NCBI RefSeq assembly: GCF_020905415.1
Contig: NZ_JAJJMP010000001.1
Span: forward strand, 1,685,501-1,749,500
Direction: 5' to 3'
Length of the DNA: 64,000 nucleotides
DNA from: Myroides oncorhynchi
GTDB lineage: Bacteria; Bacteroidota; Bacteroidia; Flavobacteriales; Flavobacteriaceae
The notes below the pieces were generated by a model. It made no database searches and was not told where the DNA came from. It was given only the letters and a program-made list of their open reading frames with translations. Within the stretch, counting starts at the first letter, position 1, and every line of letters begins with the position of its first letter. Position numbers and translations under genes: made by a program. This document shows, one piece after another, positions 26,442 through 35,443 of the stretch.

Positions 26442-28784
26442 TTATAATACTGTCTGTTTAAGACCTTGCATAATACAAAGCCAAAGATAGTTGAAAAAAG
26501 ACTTTTCTTGTGCTCTTTCGACAGTTTTGATATTCACTGTTTTTACCTCGTCTTTTGTGCTTTTTCGAATAAATATATTTCCAACAGCAGACAGAAGTTT
26601 TTTCTTACTTTGTCCATCTTTTTTATAAATAGTTACTCGTAGATCTTCGTATTCCATACCGTATGTTCCTGTAGCAGAACGGTTGTTTCCTGAAAAATTA
26701 AACGTTACTAAACTAATGCTACCTTGAGTAGAAGCCTTGACATAGGGCTGTAAGAAAGGTTGCATTGAGTTTGCAGGAAAGTTAGTAATCTTACCTTGTA
26801 TATTAAACTGATCACTTTTATTCAGGACATTAAATGTCCAGTCTACTCGTAAAGGAGCTGCATTCATAAATTTTGCATTTACAGCAATGGCAGTAGTAGG
26901 AACTTTAGTTTGTCCATAACCACTGTACACATTTTTTATCGTAGCATTAAAGTTGTGAAACATTATCTTACCAGGAGCAACAGCGTTCTTATCTGTCTCT
27001 TCATAGACTAGTTTAGAGTTTTTAATCGCTACATTATTTACCTGTAGACCAAATTTTATATCGCGTAGCTTTTTACTAAACATGGGTTTAGTACTCATAT
27101 TAAAAGTAGGAGCTTTATCTCTAAAGATATTTGCATCTAGTTGATTGATGTTTACTAACTCTGTTTTAAACATTAATATACCCGCTTTATCAAAGTTCCA
27201 TGAGTAATCTTTTAGTGTGATATCCTTTGCATTTAATGTAAAGATATCATCAGCATATCTAAACATGCTCACTGTTTTTTTTCGCGAATACTTTGGTTTC
27301 ATCGCGAAGTTAGATAGCTTAAGTTCTTTGTTATCTATCAGAAGGTTACTAGCTGTGATGTCGTAATATTTATGTGTGTTGTACTTTATTGTCCCTGTTG
27401 AGAACTTGGTCTTGCCATAAGAAAAAGGAATCTTCTGTGATGACGTAACGTTAGTTATATCGATATCAAGTATTACAGTATTTACATCACTGATACTTAG
27501 GCTAGGTGTTTTCTTATCTCTTTCTTGCAACGCAAACGAACCTTTATTTATCTCTAATGAATCTAACGAGATATGATCCATTAGTAGTTTCTTTATTTGT
27601 TTAGGTTTTTTTTGTGTGTGGTTAGGTTTGAAAGTGATGATAGGAGAATCTATTAGTACCTTAGATACATTTAATTTTTTATCTACTTCATTAGTGACTT
27701 TGCTGATAAGGATATTCATTTTCTCTGTTTTCCAAGTATCTAATGCATCTAGTGAAAGTTTATTGATCTTAATCTCTCCGATGAGTAAGTCAAAAGGGAC
27801 AAGCTTAGGGATGGTATCTTGTATCACTACAGATGTAGGAGTATTATTGTTTTTACCTTTCTTTTTGTTTTTAGTAGGTTGTTTTTTTGCTATTGCGATA
27901 TCTTCTTTTAGTTTGTTATTCTTGATTTGTATAGCAGTAGAGTCTGTTTCTATAGAAGCTATATGTATAAAAAAATCCTTCTCATTCTTATATCCCCAGT
28001 CAGTGCCCTTTAATTTTAAATGGGGGATATCCACAGCTAGTAGGTTCTTCTCTAGTCCTGGCGTTGTAAGTGTTTTATTAAAAGGTTTGACAGATAGTTG
28101 ACTTACTTCTAATTCGGTAGGAGAGATAGAGACTTTGCCTAACGTTAGTTTATGCCAATCGTTTAACTTATTATATATCGAGTCACAGCTCAATGAATAC
28201 GTCTCATATCCAAAAGGTATTGCCTTTTCTTTAACCTCTTGATCGAAGTGTACTCCATTAATCGTAGCACTAAAGTTATACACTTCGTTTAAGCGTGTAT
28301 GACTAGCTCTGTTTTTAATAAGTACGTGCGCGGCCTCTACTATGATAGAGGATATGTCCACATTATTAGTGATGTCTACTTTCGGTTGATTGTCTATAAT
28401 GCTATCGCCTTGTATCACTGTGATGTTAGGTGATACAAACTTTATCTTATTAGCGCGAAGATTTTTTGTCTTTAGTAATTCTCTCATTGCTACTCCTTGT
28501 ATGACTATTTCGTCTAGAGAGCCCTTGATATAAGTCGTGTTCTTGTGGGATAGTGTATCCTTAGGTGTTATCGTAATTCCTGAAATACTTAATCTTCTTA
28601 AGGCAGGAGAGTACTCTATATCTTCGTAAGTGAAATTATAAGGTGTAGTGTTCTTCTCAGCTATTAATTCTGGAAGTTGTGTGTATATAAAACGATTTAA
28701 ACCATATTTGCCACCTTGATAAAGACCAAAAACGATCAATATAGTTAGCAATATTTTTTTTATTCGTTTGGGAATTTTAATCAT
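26442..28784 (-). CDS. Large AsmA/DUF748-like envelope protein
   Basis: A 780-aa protein with one N-terminal TM segment (ILLTILIVFGLYQGGKYGL) followed by a long, beta-rich periplasmic part. Patterns such as YEDIEYSPALRRLSISGITITP and the C-terminal VDWTFNVLNKSDQFNIQGKI resemble the AsmA-like superfamily, whose members form long grooves and are linked to lipid traffic between the membranes. A low-complexity Lys/Asn stretch lies near residue 300. The function in this organism is unknown. The family call rests on architecture more than strict motifs. Confidence 0.6.
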   Translation of the reverse strand: MIKIPKRIKKILLTILIVFGLYQGGKYGLNRFIYTQLPELIAEKNTTPYNFTYEDIEYSPALRRLSISGITITPKDTLSHKNTTYIKGSLDEIVIQGVAMRELLKTKNLRANKIKFVSPNITVIQGDSIIDNQPKVDITNNVDISSIIVEAAHVLIKNRASHTRLNEVYNFSATINGVHFDQEVKEKAIPFGYETYSLSCDSIYNKLNDWHKLTLGKVSISPTELEVSQLSVKPFNKTLTTPGLEKNLLAVDIPHLKLKGTDWGYKNEKDFFIHIASIETDSTAIQIKNNKLKEDIAIAKKQPTKNKKKGKNNNTPTSVVIQDTIPKLVPFDLLIGEIKINKLSLDALDTWKTEKMNILISKVTNEVDKKLNVSKVLIDSPIITFKPNHTQKKPKQIKKLLMDHISLDSLEINKGSFALQERDKKTPSLSISDVNTVILDIDITNVTSSQKIPFSYGKTKFSTGTIKYNTHKYYDITASNLLIDNKELKLSNFAMKPKYSRKKTVSMFRYADDIFTLNAKDITLKDYSWNFDKAGILMFKTELVNINQLDANIFRDKAPTFNMSTKPMFSKKLRDIKFGLQVNNVAIKNSKLVYEETDKNAVAPGKIMFHNFNATIKNVYSGYGQTKVPTTAIAVNAKFMNAAPLRVDWTFNVLNKSDQFNIQGKITNFPANSMQPFLQPYVKASTQGSISLVTFNFSGNNRSATGTYGMEYEDLRVTIYKKDGQSKKKLLSAVGNIFIRKSTKDEVKTVNIKTVERAQEKSFFNYLWLCIMQGLKQTVL

Positions 28785-28848
28785 AAAAAAAGATAAATTA
28801 ATACCTAAATATACTAATTTATCTTATTTAAATGATGTATTAGTTGTT

Positions 28849-29421
28849 TTATTTTATAACTAACTGATGGTTTGTCAATAATCCTGCTAATCCCTGACTA
28901 GAGAATATTGCCTTCTTAAGTTTAGTAGAAGAAGGATCTATCTCATAATTATAACTTGTGTAGAAGTCTGCTTTCTCAGCATTAGCTTTAGTAAATACTG
29001 CTCTATGCAAGTTGCAATTGTCAAATAATGCCATTGTTAGGTCTGTTTCCATAAAGTCAACGCTAATCATACTACAGTTAGAGAATAACTGTTTTTTTAG
29101 CTTTAACCCATAGAACTGTGCAAACTCAAGGTTACAATCCGTAAATGTGAACTCAAATATCACTTGATCTATCATAGCAAAATTAACACGTGTAAAATTA
29201 CACGCAGTGAAGTTGACATTTCGAAGACCAACATAGTTTACTTCTGCATCTTTAAAATTGCAATTGATAAAATCACAATCAATAAAGATGGTTGCTAAAA
29301 ATGAACATGCACTCAAGTCACAATTTTCAAACTTACAGTTTTCAAATTCTCTAAAGGAAATGTCATTAAAACCAAATGTTGTATTGCTATATTTTTGGTC
29401 GTAGATAAATTCGGGTGTCAT
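28849..29421 (-). CDS. Pentapeptide repeat-containing protein
   Basis: A 190-aa protein built of A(D/N)LxF-type pentapeptide repeats (CKFENCDLSACSF, DCDFINCNFKDAEVNYVGL), which predict a right-handed quadrilateral beta helix. Cysteine is unusually common at the repeats' centre positions. The layout is like the McbG/Qnr group, but that group's gyrase-protective loops cannot be confirmed by eye, so no resistance role is claimed. Confidence 0.82.
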   Translation of the reverse strand: MTPEFIYDQKYSNTTFGFNDISFREFENCKFENCDLSACSFLATIFIDCDFINCNFKDAEVNYVGLRNVNFTACNFTRVNFAMIDQVIFEFTFTDCNLEFAQFYGLKLKKQLFSNCSMISVDFMETDLTMALFDNCNLHRAVFTKANAEKADFYTSYNYEIDPSSTKLKKAIFSSQGLAGLLTNHQLVIK

Positions 29422-29490
29422 ATAGTAGGGGATTAATGTTCTGATACAATCTTAAGTGTTGTAGTGTATCAGAGGTATAATGTATAAATA

Positions 29491-30633
29491 TTATTCTATG
29501 ATATGTGGGACAAATCTACTTTTATCTGTCGTGATTCTATTATCACTCTCTCTAAAGGTAATACCACACGATTCTTGTCCGATAATCCAGCTACCGATGA
29601 TAGAATAGCCCGTAGTCTCTTTATGAAGATTAGCTAGTGCCTGACAGATATATCCTTCATCACCATAATCGCCAGGTGTAGCCTCTACGATAGCACCGTT
29701 CTGATACATTGTGACATTAGCTCCTTCTCTTGATAACAGTGGTTTTTTTACATAATCGCGCATACTATGAGGAGTGTCGAAATATGTCTCTAATAGTAAA
29801 GGGTGATTAGGGTATAGCTTCCATAGGATAGCCATAATCGCTTTGTTAGACAGAATCATCTTCCATGATGGTTCTATCCAGTTGGCTTGTGCTACATCAT
29901 TTGGAATGTGAAGAGCAAAAGGTTCATAGATTAACCATTCCCAAGGATATAGTTTGAATATATCAGTGATCGTCTCCTCCTCTAAGTCAGTGAAAGACTC
30001 CCCATTCCAACCAATATCATCTATAAAGATCAGCTTGGTATGAATACCTGCCTGTATAGCTGTATCTCTTAGGTACTCTATATTAGTCAAATCCTCAAGA
30101 GTCTCACGCATACAACTAAAGTGTAGTGTATCCCCTTTAAGATATGGCTTAAGTGTGGCCCATGAGGCAATCAGTTGATCGTGTACAGAGTTAAATTGGT
30201 CTTTTCGCTCACTAAAATAATGTTGCATCCATTGCCACTGTACTACTCCTGTCTCGTATAAAGAAGTAGGAGTGTCAGCATTAAACTCTAATACCTTTAA
30301 TTGTTGTTTGACTTCATCATAAACGAAATCAAATCGGCCATAAATACTTGGAACGTCGTTTTCCCAAGATTGATTGATATGTTCATGAAAGAATAATGGA
30401 ATCTGAAACTGATCATATAGTTTATTTGTGATCACATGTCCTACAGCCTCTAGACACATCTGCCATAGTTCTGTAGTAGCATTATATACTTTATCTGCAA
30501 ATGGCGCATCTATACTGTAATAATAATGTTCTATCCAGTAGGGTACATTATTCTCATCAGTATGAAAACCAAATCCATTATCTTCTAATCTCTTTTGCCA
30601 ATTCGCATCAGCAGTTAGGTATTTTACTCTCAT
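29491..30633 (-). CDS. Glutathionylspermidine synthase family protein (YgiC-like)
   Basis: A 380-aa ATP-grasp enzyme of the GSP_synth family. Conserved segments include GRFDFVYDEVKQQLKVLEFN with FNADTPTSL, and the C-terminal PLLSREGAN and GSWIIGQESCGITFRES. Family members are peptide-amine ligases. The standalone YgiC type lacks the amidase domain of true glutathionylspermidine synthetase, and its substrate is not known. It starts 3 bases after the stop of a YgiB-like lipoprotein gene, the same pairing as ygiB-ygiC in Escherichia coli. Confidence 0.87.
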   Translation of the reverse strand: MRVKYLTADANWQKRLEDNGFGFHTDENNVPYWIEHYYYSIDAPFADKVYNATTELWQMCLEAVGHVITNKLYDQFQIPLFFHEHINQSWENDVPSIYGRFDFVYDEVKQQLKVLEFNADTPTSLYETGVVQWQWMQHYFSERKDQFNSVHDQLIASWATLKPYLKGDTLHFSCMRETLEDLTNIEYLRDTAIQAGIHTKLIFIDDIGWNGESFTDLEEETITDIFKLYPWEWLIYEPFALHIPNDVAQANWIEPSWKMILSNKAIMAILWKLYPNHPLLLETYFDTPHSMRDYVKKPLLSREGANVTMYQNGAIVEATPGDYGDEGYICQALANLHKETTGYSIIGSWIIGQESCGITFRESDNRITTDKSRFVPHIIE

Positions 30634-30636
30634 CGT

Positions 30637-31023
30637 TTATGAACTTGCGCTACTTGATTTAGCTGTTGATCCAAAACCACCTCTAGAAGACGTATGTTTC
30701 TTGACAGCATTAGATTTGGCTGTGTTGGTTCCTACGTTAGCTTGATGAGAAAGTCCTTGACTTGCATATCCCATACCACCACCCATCATAGGTCTAAAAG
30801 CCATATACCACAATAGAGCACTTCCCATACCACCACCGCTATGACTGCGCTGTTGGTTATATTGTTGTGTCACATCTGTATACGGAGCAGAGCTGTCTGC
30901 ACGCATATAGACTTTCTGCTCTTGTTCTTTATTTTGTTCTTCTTGATCAGGAGTCTTAGAGCACGATGCTAATGCTGCAGTAATAAGTACTAGACTCACT
31001 GCTTTACTACTTTTTCTGTTCAT
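30637..31023 (-). CDS. YgiB-like (DUF1190/UPF0323-type) lipoprotein
   Basis: A 128-aa lipoprotein (SPII signal MNRKSSKAVSLVLITAALASC, lipid Cys at 21). The middle has a hydrophobic, glycine-rich segment GSALLWYMAFRPMMGGGMGY and the tail has the RGGFG motif that also marks E. coli YgiB. It is the second gene of a three-gene operon ending with the ygiC-like ligase. The function of YgiB proteins is unknown; the linkage suggests that the ligase acts on or with an envelope component. Confidence 0.68.
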   Translation of the reverse strand: MNRKSSKAVSLVLITAALASCSKTPDQEEQNKEQEQKVYMRADSSAPYTDVTQQYNQQRSHSGGGMGSALLWYMAFRPMMGGGMGYASQGLSHQANVGTNTAKSNAVKKHTSSRGGFGSTAKSSSASS

Positions 31024-31029
31024 AATATA

Positions 31030-31320
31030 TTATTCTACAGTTACATAAATTGGCACTTTCACTAAAGAGGTAGTTGTATTATCTCCCCAAGCCTTTGCTT
31101 CTTTGGCAGTTTTTAGTGTGTCTGTCTTTTGTGTTATAAGTTGTCCGTTTGCCCAGATTTTCTGACTAGTGATGTGTAAGATGCTATCGCCAACGACTAC
31201 AGACTTAAGAGTAACCTCTCGTGCTGATTGTTTATCGATAGTTTCTAAATCAGTTTTTTTAGACTCACCTCCACATGATACTAATGTGATTGCTGTAAGA
31301 ATAGATAATATGTATTTCAT
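31030..31320 (-). CDS. Small lipoprotein, first gene of the ygiBC-like operon
   Basis: A 96-aa lipoprotein with the SPII signal MKYILSILTAITLVSC (lipid Cys at 16). I do not recognise the mature part, which is polar and probably beta-rich. It starts the tightly packed operon with 6 bases to the YgiB-like gene. Its conserved linkage elsewhere is not known to me. Confidence 0.65.
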   Translation of the reverse strand: MKYILSILTAITLVSCGGESKKTDLETIDKQSAREVTLKSVVVGDSILHITSQKIWANGQLITQKTDTLKTAKEAKAWGDNTTTSLVKVPIYVTVE

Positions 31321-32027
31321 AACAATTGTTTAATTCAACTTGGGATAAAGATAATGAAGTTTAAGTTAATCTCATTTATCCTGTACAGCATTGTCTTTCA
31401 AAAAGTGAATCAAGTGCATTGAAATTTTTATTCGTTTTCATAATACCTGTTAGTAAAGTGAATGAAGTGTTATTCTTAGGTTAGAGATGAATAGTAGAAG
31501 TATAATAAGTGGATTGTTGGACAAAAAGATGTTTTAGCCAGTTATTGTCCTACTATTGTCCAAGTATTGTCCTAGAATGTAGTACTAAGCCTTGAATACA
31601 TTGAGCTGAAAGGGAGATGAGGCAAGCAGTTTAATTTGGTTGTAATTGGTATGTTGTTGATATTTAGGTGAATACATAAAATGTAAATAAAAAAAATAAA
31701 TAAAAAAGTAATTTATAGATTAATTATAGAACTTCTATAGCGCATTAAGAGAAAAAAAATAGCTTAGTGAGTGTAGTAAATCCATTTTTGTACTTAATAA
31801 GGCGTTTGAAATAAAAAAAAGTTTAAAAAAATTAAGCGATAATAACTATAATGATGTAAAAAAATTCACCTCAGAATGACTTTAGAAATATTGATTAAAA
31901 GTAGTATGCTGTAGAAAAAAGTATAGAAAGGTGTTTTTCTTGATGGAGGTGATTAAGGAGATTAAATAGTGATATATATTATATCTCTAAGGCGGTTGTG
32001 ATTTAGTTATATGTAAGGTAATTATGT
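31321..32027. other. Long intergenic region upstream of the AraC regulator
   Basis: About 700 AT-rich bases between divergent genes, with no credible ORF. The clear feature is a cluster of TTGTCC motifs at 31519-31572 (listed separately). The part from 31680 to 31900 is nearly pure A/T and probably curved. Confidence 0.6.
31519..31572. promoter_or_regulatory. TTGTCC motif cluster (candidate operator)
   Basis: Three direct TATTGTCC/TTATTGTCC copies have TTGTCC at 31545, 31556 and 31567, spaced by exactly 11 bases. An inverted GGACAA lies at 31519. Helical phasing suggests cooperative protein binding. The target could be the AraC-type gene (32058) or the ygiBC-like operon. Confidence 0.45.
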
Positions 32028-32035
32028 TATTTTTG
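32028..32035 (+). promoter_or_regulatory. -7 promoter box of the AraC regulator gene
   Basis: TATTTTTG matches TAnnTTTG, 22 bases before the ATG at 32058. Confidence 0.65.
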
Positions 32036-32057
32036 TTTATATAAATTTATATAATAC

Positions 32058-32933
32058 ATGGAAGATATTACTATTTTACAAATGCGGGATCTGACAGATG
32101 ATGTAAAGGGAGCAGACTTTTATGCTAATACTATTCCACAACATTTAATCGCTAATCATAATCACATAGAGAGACCCCATAGACATGATTTTTATGTATG
32201 TATTATTTTTACGCAAGGGAATGGTACTCATGAGATTGATTTTCACAGTTATGAAGTGTGTCCTGGAGCTGTGTTTATGTTAGCTCCTGGTCAGACACAT
32301 AGCTGGGTGCTATCAGATGACATCGATGGATATATATTTTTTCACACTCAGGATTTTTTTGATTTATTCTTTGTACGAGAGACTATCAGGGAGTACCCTG
32401 TGTTTCGCTCTACTTATTATCCTAATGGATTAACGGTAGATGGTTTGGATATGGATATGCTTAGAGATCTGTTTATGCGTATAGTAAATGAAGTATCACA
32501 CAATAAATGGAAAAAAAACACAGTGCTTGTGAATTTAGCTTCGTTACTTTATATAGAGTTTAATCGATTATTATTAGCAGGAGATTCTTTCGTAGCTGTT
32601 TCCAATATGCAGTATAATAATCATCTTCAACATTTCGAAGATTTATTAGAAAAGAATTTTCATATAGAGAAATCAGCTGCTGTATATGCTGATAAAATGA
32701 ATATGACACAGAAGCACCTTAATAGGGTATGTAAGACACTAGTGGATAAAACTACAACAGATATCATTATTGATAGGGTAATATTAGAATCGAAGAGAAT
32801 GCTTATTTATACAGGTAAAAGTTTTAATGAGATAGCGAGTGTGTTAGGATATGATGATTATTCTTATTTTTCAAAAGTATTTAAAAAGAAAGTAGGGTAT
32901 ACTCCGAAAGAATTCTTAAAAAAATATAATTAG
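32058..32933 (+). CDS. AraC family transcriptional regulator with N-terminal cupin domain
   Basis: A 291-aa regulator. The N-terminal cupin includes HRHDFYVCIIFTQGNGTHEIDF and APGQTHSWVLSDDIDGYI; the C-terminal AraC domain has two HTHs, ending with FNEIASVLGYDDYSYFSKVFKKKVGYTPKEF. The ligand is unknown. It stands alone on its strand with a very long upstream region, which fits autoregulation or control of the divergent operon. Confidence 0.87.
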   Translation: MEDITILQMRDLTDDVKGADFYANTIPQHLIANHNHIERPHRHDFYVCIIFTQGNGTHEIDFHSYEVCPGAVFMLAPGQTHSWVLSDDIDGYIFFHTQDFFDLFFVRETIREYPVFRSTYYPNGLTVDGLDMDMLRDLFMRIVNEVSHNKWKKNTVLVNLASLLYIEFNRLLLAGDSFVAVSNMQYNNHLQHFEDLLEKNFHIEKSAAVYADKMNMTQKHLNRVCKTLVDKTTTDIIIDRVILESKRMLIYTGKSFNEIASVLGYDDYSYFSKVFKKKVGYTPKEFLKKYN

Positions 32934-32955
32934 GTATTTACTCAGTATAATGGAT

Positions 32956-32995
32956 AAAAAAAGCTCCTTAATGTAATATTAAGGAGCTTTTTTTT
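32956..32995 (+). terminator. Intrinsic terminator after the AraC gene
   Basis: Stem AAAAAGCTCCTTAA / TTAAGGAGCTTTTT with a long T run. Confidence 0.88.
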
Positions 32996-33002
32996 GCGCT
33001 TG

Positions 33003-33073
33003 CACGGGTGGAGGGATTCGAACCCCCATCAACGGTTTTGGAGACCGCTATTCTACCCTTGAACTACACCCGT
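33003..33073 (-). tRNA. tRNA-Trp (anticodon CCA)
   Basis: On the minus strand the 7-bp acceptor stem is ACGGGTG / CACCCGT with discriminator G. The anticodon stem-loop is GCGGT-CTCCAAA-ACCGT, giving anticodon CCA, and the T arm has GGTTCGAATCC. No 3' CCA is encoded, as usual in this phylum. Confidence 0.95.
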
Positions 33074-33124
33074 TTCTCTGTTAAGTGGCGCAAATATAAT
33101 AACTTTTATTCTAATAAACCTAGA

Positions 33125-33499
33125 CTATTCCTCATCTTTTTTATAAAACATATTTAACCACATAATTCTCGACAAGCGATAATTAAATGTCCACATAATA
33201 AAAATAACAAATACAATTCCAATAAATGCATGTAACATAGTGATATTCAAATCGAATAAGTAATTTAGTATTAAACGAAGTACCATTACCGTTACCATTT
33301 CAGCTACAGTTAATGCATAACTCATGTACATTGCTCCAAAGTAGAAACCTGTTTCTCTATGGAAATTATAGCCACATGATCCGCATTCTTTTGTCATTTT
33401 AGGCATTCTAAAAGTAATTGGATTTCCTTTGTCATGGAAGATGTGTTCTTTACCACAGTTAGGACATTTTCCACTAATAACATTGCTGATATAAGACAT
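33125..33499 (-). CDS. DUF983 family membrane protein
   Basis: A 124-aa protein. The N-terminus has two CxxC pairs (KCPNCGKEH and CGSCGYNF), probably a zinc ribbon, followed by RETGFYFGAMYMSYALTVAE, the DUF983 signature, and two TM helices. The ATG at 33499 is preferred to a TTG six codons upstream. Function unknown. Confidence 0.85.
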   Translation of the reverse strand: MSYISNVISGKCPNCGKEHIFHDKGNPITFRMPKMTKECGSCGYNFHRETGFYFGAMYMSYALTVAEMVTVMVLRLILNYLFDLNITMLHAFIGIVFVIFIMWTFNYRLSRIMWLNMFYKKDEE

Positions 33500-33634
33500 A
33501 ATATATTTTTTATGCAAAGTAAACTAAAAAAGATGAATGCTTGACGCTTAATATTCTTGTATTTTGGTGGTATTCGGACATTATTGTTTTTTTAGTACCA
33601 TATTTGTTTTGAATAGCACAAAAAAAAAGAGAGA

Positions 33635-34354
33635 TTAAAAATCTCCCTCTGGTGTAGTTTCTTCTGTCTCTGTAGGATATTCTTCTTTGATGTCTAAATA
33701 TTCTAAAGGACTTGATTGTGCTTGATTGCTATATGCTTCATCATATTCTTTTGCAAGCATTGCGATTTCTTCTAATGTTAGTACTTTTTCGCCCTCTTCA
33801 CCTTCTTCCATTGTTTGGTTATACTTAGCATATAAACGAGCTTTATCCGTTTCGTACTGTTTTTTAGCGACTCCTCTTCTAGCGTAATAGATTTTGCGAT
33901 CTTTACTATACTTTCTGTATATTTCTTTACTATCTATAGAGTATTGTGAATCTAATTGTTTTAACTCTGTTTTAAAATCTGTTTCTACAGCATTTGATTC
34001 AGCTATTTCCTTTTTGATTTTATTCCAGCTCTCTAATTGATCTTCATCTAGTGTTCTGTCAATAAAAAGATTATATCCAGTAAAAAGGTTTCGCTCATGC
34101 ATTCCTCTCTCTACGTCTTCCATTTTTGTTTTAGAGTTCAAACTTTGTAAATCACGTTTGATATATTCATTCTTAATAGAAAATGAAGCTAACTGCTTAG
34201 TTGTTAGTTTAAGTTCATCTTTACGAGTTAGAATTTCAGTTACATCTGTGAACTCTATTTTCTTTAGTTGTTCAACGTCTTTTTTAGATTTTCGTTGACC
34301 ATAAGAAGTACTAATTGACATTAGTATTACAATTAAAAGTAATATCTTTTTCAT
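33635..34354 (-). CDS. Secreted charged helical protein of unknown function
   Basis: A 239-aa protein with a signal peptide (MKKILLLIVILMSISTSYG) and a mature part rich in Lys and Glu, predicted largely helical, ending in a short acidic tail (EEYPTETEETTPEGDF). I do not recognise a family. The start at 34354 is fixed by a -7 box at 34400-34407. An alternative start 16 codons upstream would lie inside that box. Confidence 0.7.
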   Translation of the reverse strand: MKKILLLIVILMSISTSYGQRKSKKDVEQLKKIEFTDVTEILTRKDELKLTTKQLASFSIKNEYIKRDLQSLNSKTKMEDVERGMHERNLFTGYNLFIDRTLDEDQLESWNKIKKEIAESNAVETDFKTELKQLDSQYSIDSKEIYRKYSKDRKIYYARRGVAKKQYETDKARLYAKYNQTMEEGEEGEKVLTLEEIAMLAKEYDEAYSNQAQSSPLEYLDIKEEYPTETEETTPEGDF

Positions 34355-34399
34355 TCCAATTTTTTTTTGATTCAAATAACAATTTGTTTTTTCACCTTG

Positions 34400-34407
34400 C
34401 AAATTTA
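34400..34407 (-). promoter_or_regulatory. -7 promoter box of the secreted helical protein gene
   Basis: Reads TAAATTTG on the minus strand, matching TAnnTTTG, 45 bases before the ATG at 34354. Confidence 0.6.
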
Positions 34408-34689
34408 ATATAAATATTAATACTTTATTTTAAATTTTTGATACCTGTAGGGAACTTGTTTTCTTAAAAACAATATTAAAGTGATAATTTATAGGAAAGC
34501 TAGGCTTTCTTGTATAGTAAGTAACGTCTGTTCAATTAAAATATTGTGTACTTGTGTACTGCGTTTAATATTTGATTTATATTACTTGGTGTTTTTGTGT
34601 GTATTATTGTTTGTTATTTATATATTTGAATATGTTAATTTTTATAAATTAACTTTTTTGTGTTTTAAGTGACGTTAAAAATATTAAAA

Positions 34690-35280
34690 ATGAGAGGTAG
34701 AGGGGATAGTTATAGTTTCTTGTTTCGTTTTTTGCATTGGAGTATTGCATTAGTAATGATAGGATTATTAGTAACAATATTATTGCGATTGACTTGGCTT
34801 AATAAAGCAGGGGTCAGTGATATTATTATTGATTATATCAATTCGCAGGGGGTTGATATGACTGCAGAACAAGCGGTAGTATTAGCAAAACGGATACGTA
34901 AACCAATGTGGGATTGGCATATCTATTTAGGGTATGCATTAATTGTGTTGATTTTTTTGCGTTTTGTTTTAGCTATATTAGGAAAGGTTCCTTTCTTAAA
35001 TCCCTTTAAAATAGGCGCAACACTCAATACACGCCTTAAAGCGGTGATTTATTTATTGTTTTATATCTGTGTCGTTATTTCACTATTGACTGGTTTAATT
35101 ATCGAGTTTGATCTTGATGTTTTACCTAAAGTTGATCTTAAGTTAATACACAAAGCTTCAATCTATTATTTTATCAGTTTCTTGGTAATTCACTTTGTTG
35201 GTGTGTGGTTAGCAGAATTAAGTGCAGATAACGGAATTATCTCTAGGATGATTAACGGAAAGAGTAAGTTTGATTTGTAG
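34690..35280 (+). CDS. Cytochrome b561-type membrane protein
   Basis: A 196-aa membrane protein with four TM helices. Four candidate haem-ligand histidines lie in helices: His16 (RFLHWSIAL), His77 (WDWHIYLGY), His154 (LIHKASI) and His168 (LVIHFVGVW). This is the pattern of bacterial cytochrome b561 proteins that carry electrons across the inner membrane. The ATG at 34690 is preferred to a GTG seven codons upstream. The partner is unknown; nothing nearby is clearly redox related. Confidence 0.82.
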   Translation: MRGRGDSYSFLFRFLHWSIALVMIGLLVTILLRLTWLNKAGVSDIIIDYINSQGVDMTAEQAVVLAKRIRKPMWDWHIYLGYALIVLIFLRFVLAILGKVPFLNPFKIGATLNTRLKAVIYLLFYICVVISLLTGLIIEFDLDVLPKVDLKLIHKASIYYFISFLVIHFVGVWLAELSADNGIISRMINGKSKFDL

Positions 35281-35443
35281 TTTGATAGTAGATTAAATGA
35301 TATATAGTATAATAAATTAGCATTTGTAGAAGACAATACGGATGCTTTTTTTATTTAAGATAGTCTTGCCTTAAAATAATATATGATTACTTTATATGTT
35401 GTTAAGTTTAAAATGTTAAATTAGTTTAAATAATAAATTAATT

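Noticed and set aside
28849..29421. Qnr-type quinolone resistance protein
   Set aside because: Pentapeptide repeats alone do not show gyrase protection, and the characteristic Qnr loops cannot be recognised.
31321..32057. A hidden small protein gene in the long gap
   Set aside because: All frames are broken by frequent stops; only the TTGTCC cluster and the AraC promoter stand out.
34481..34672. 63-codon plus-strand ORF before the cytochrome b561 gene
   Set aside because: Its translation is an unstructured, Cys/Leu/Phe-rich product of AT-rich DNA, with no promoter or family likeness; the gap is treated as non-coding.
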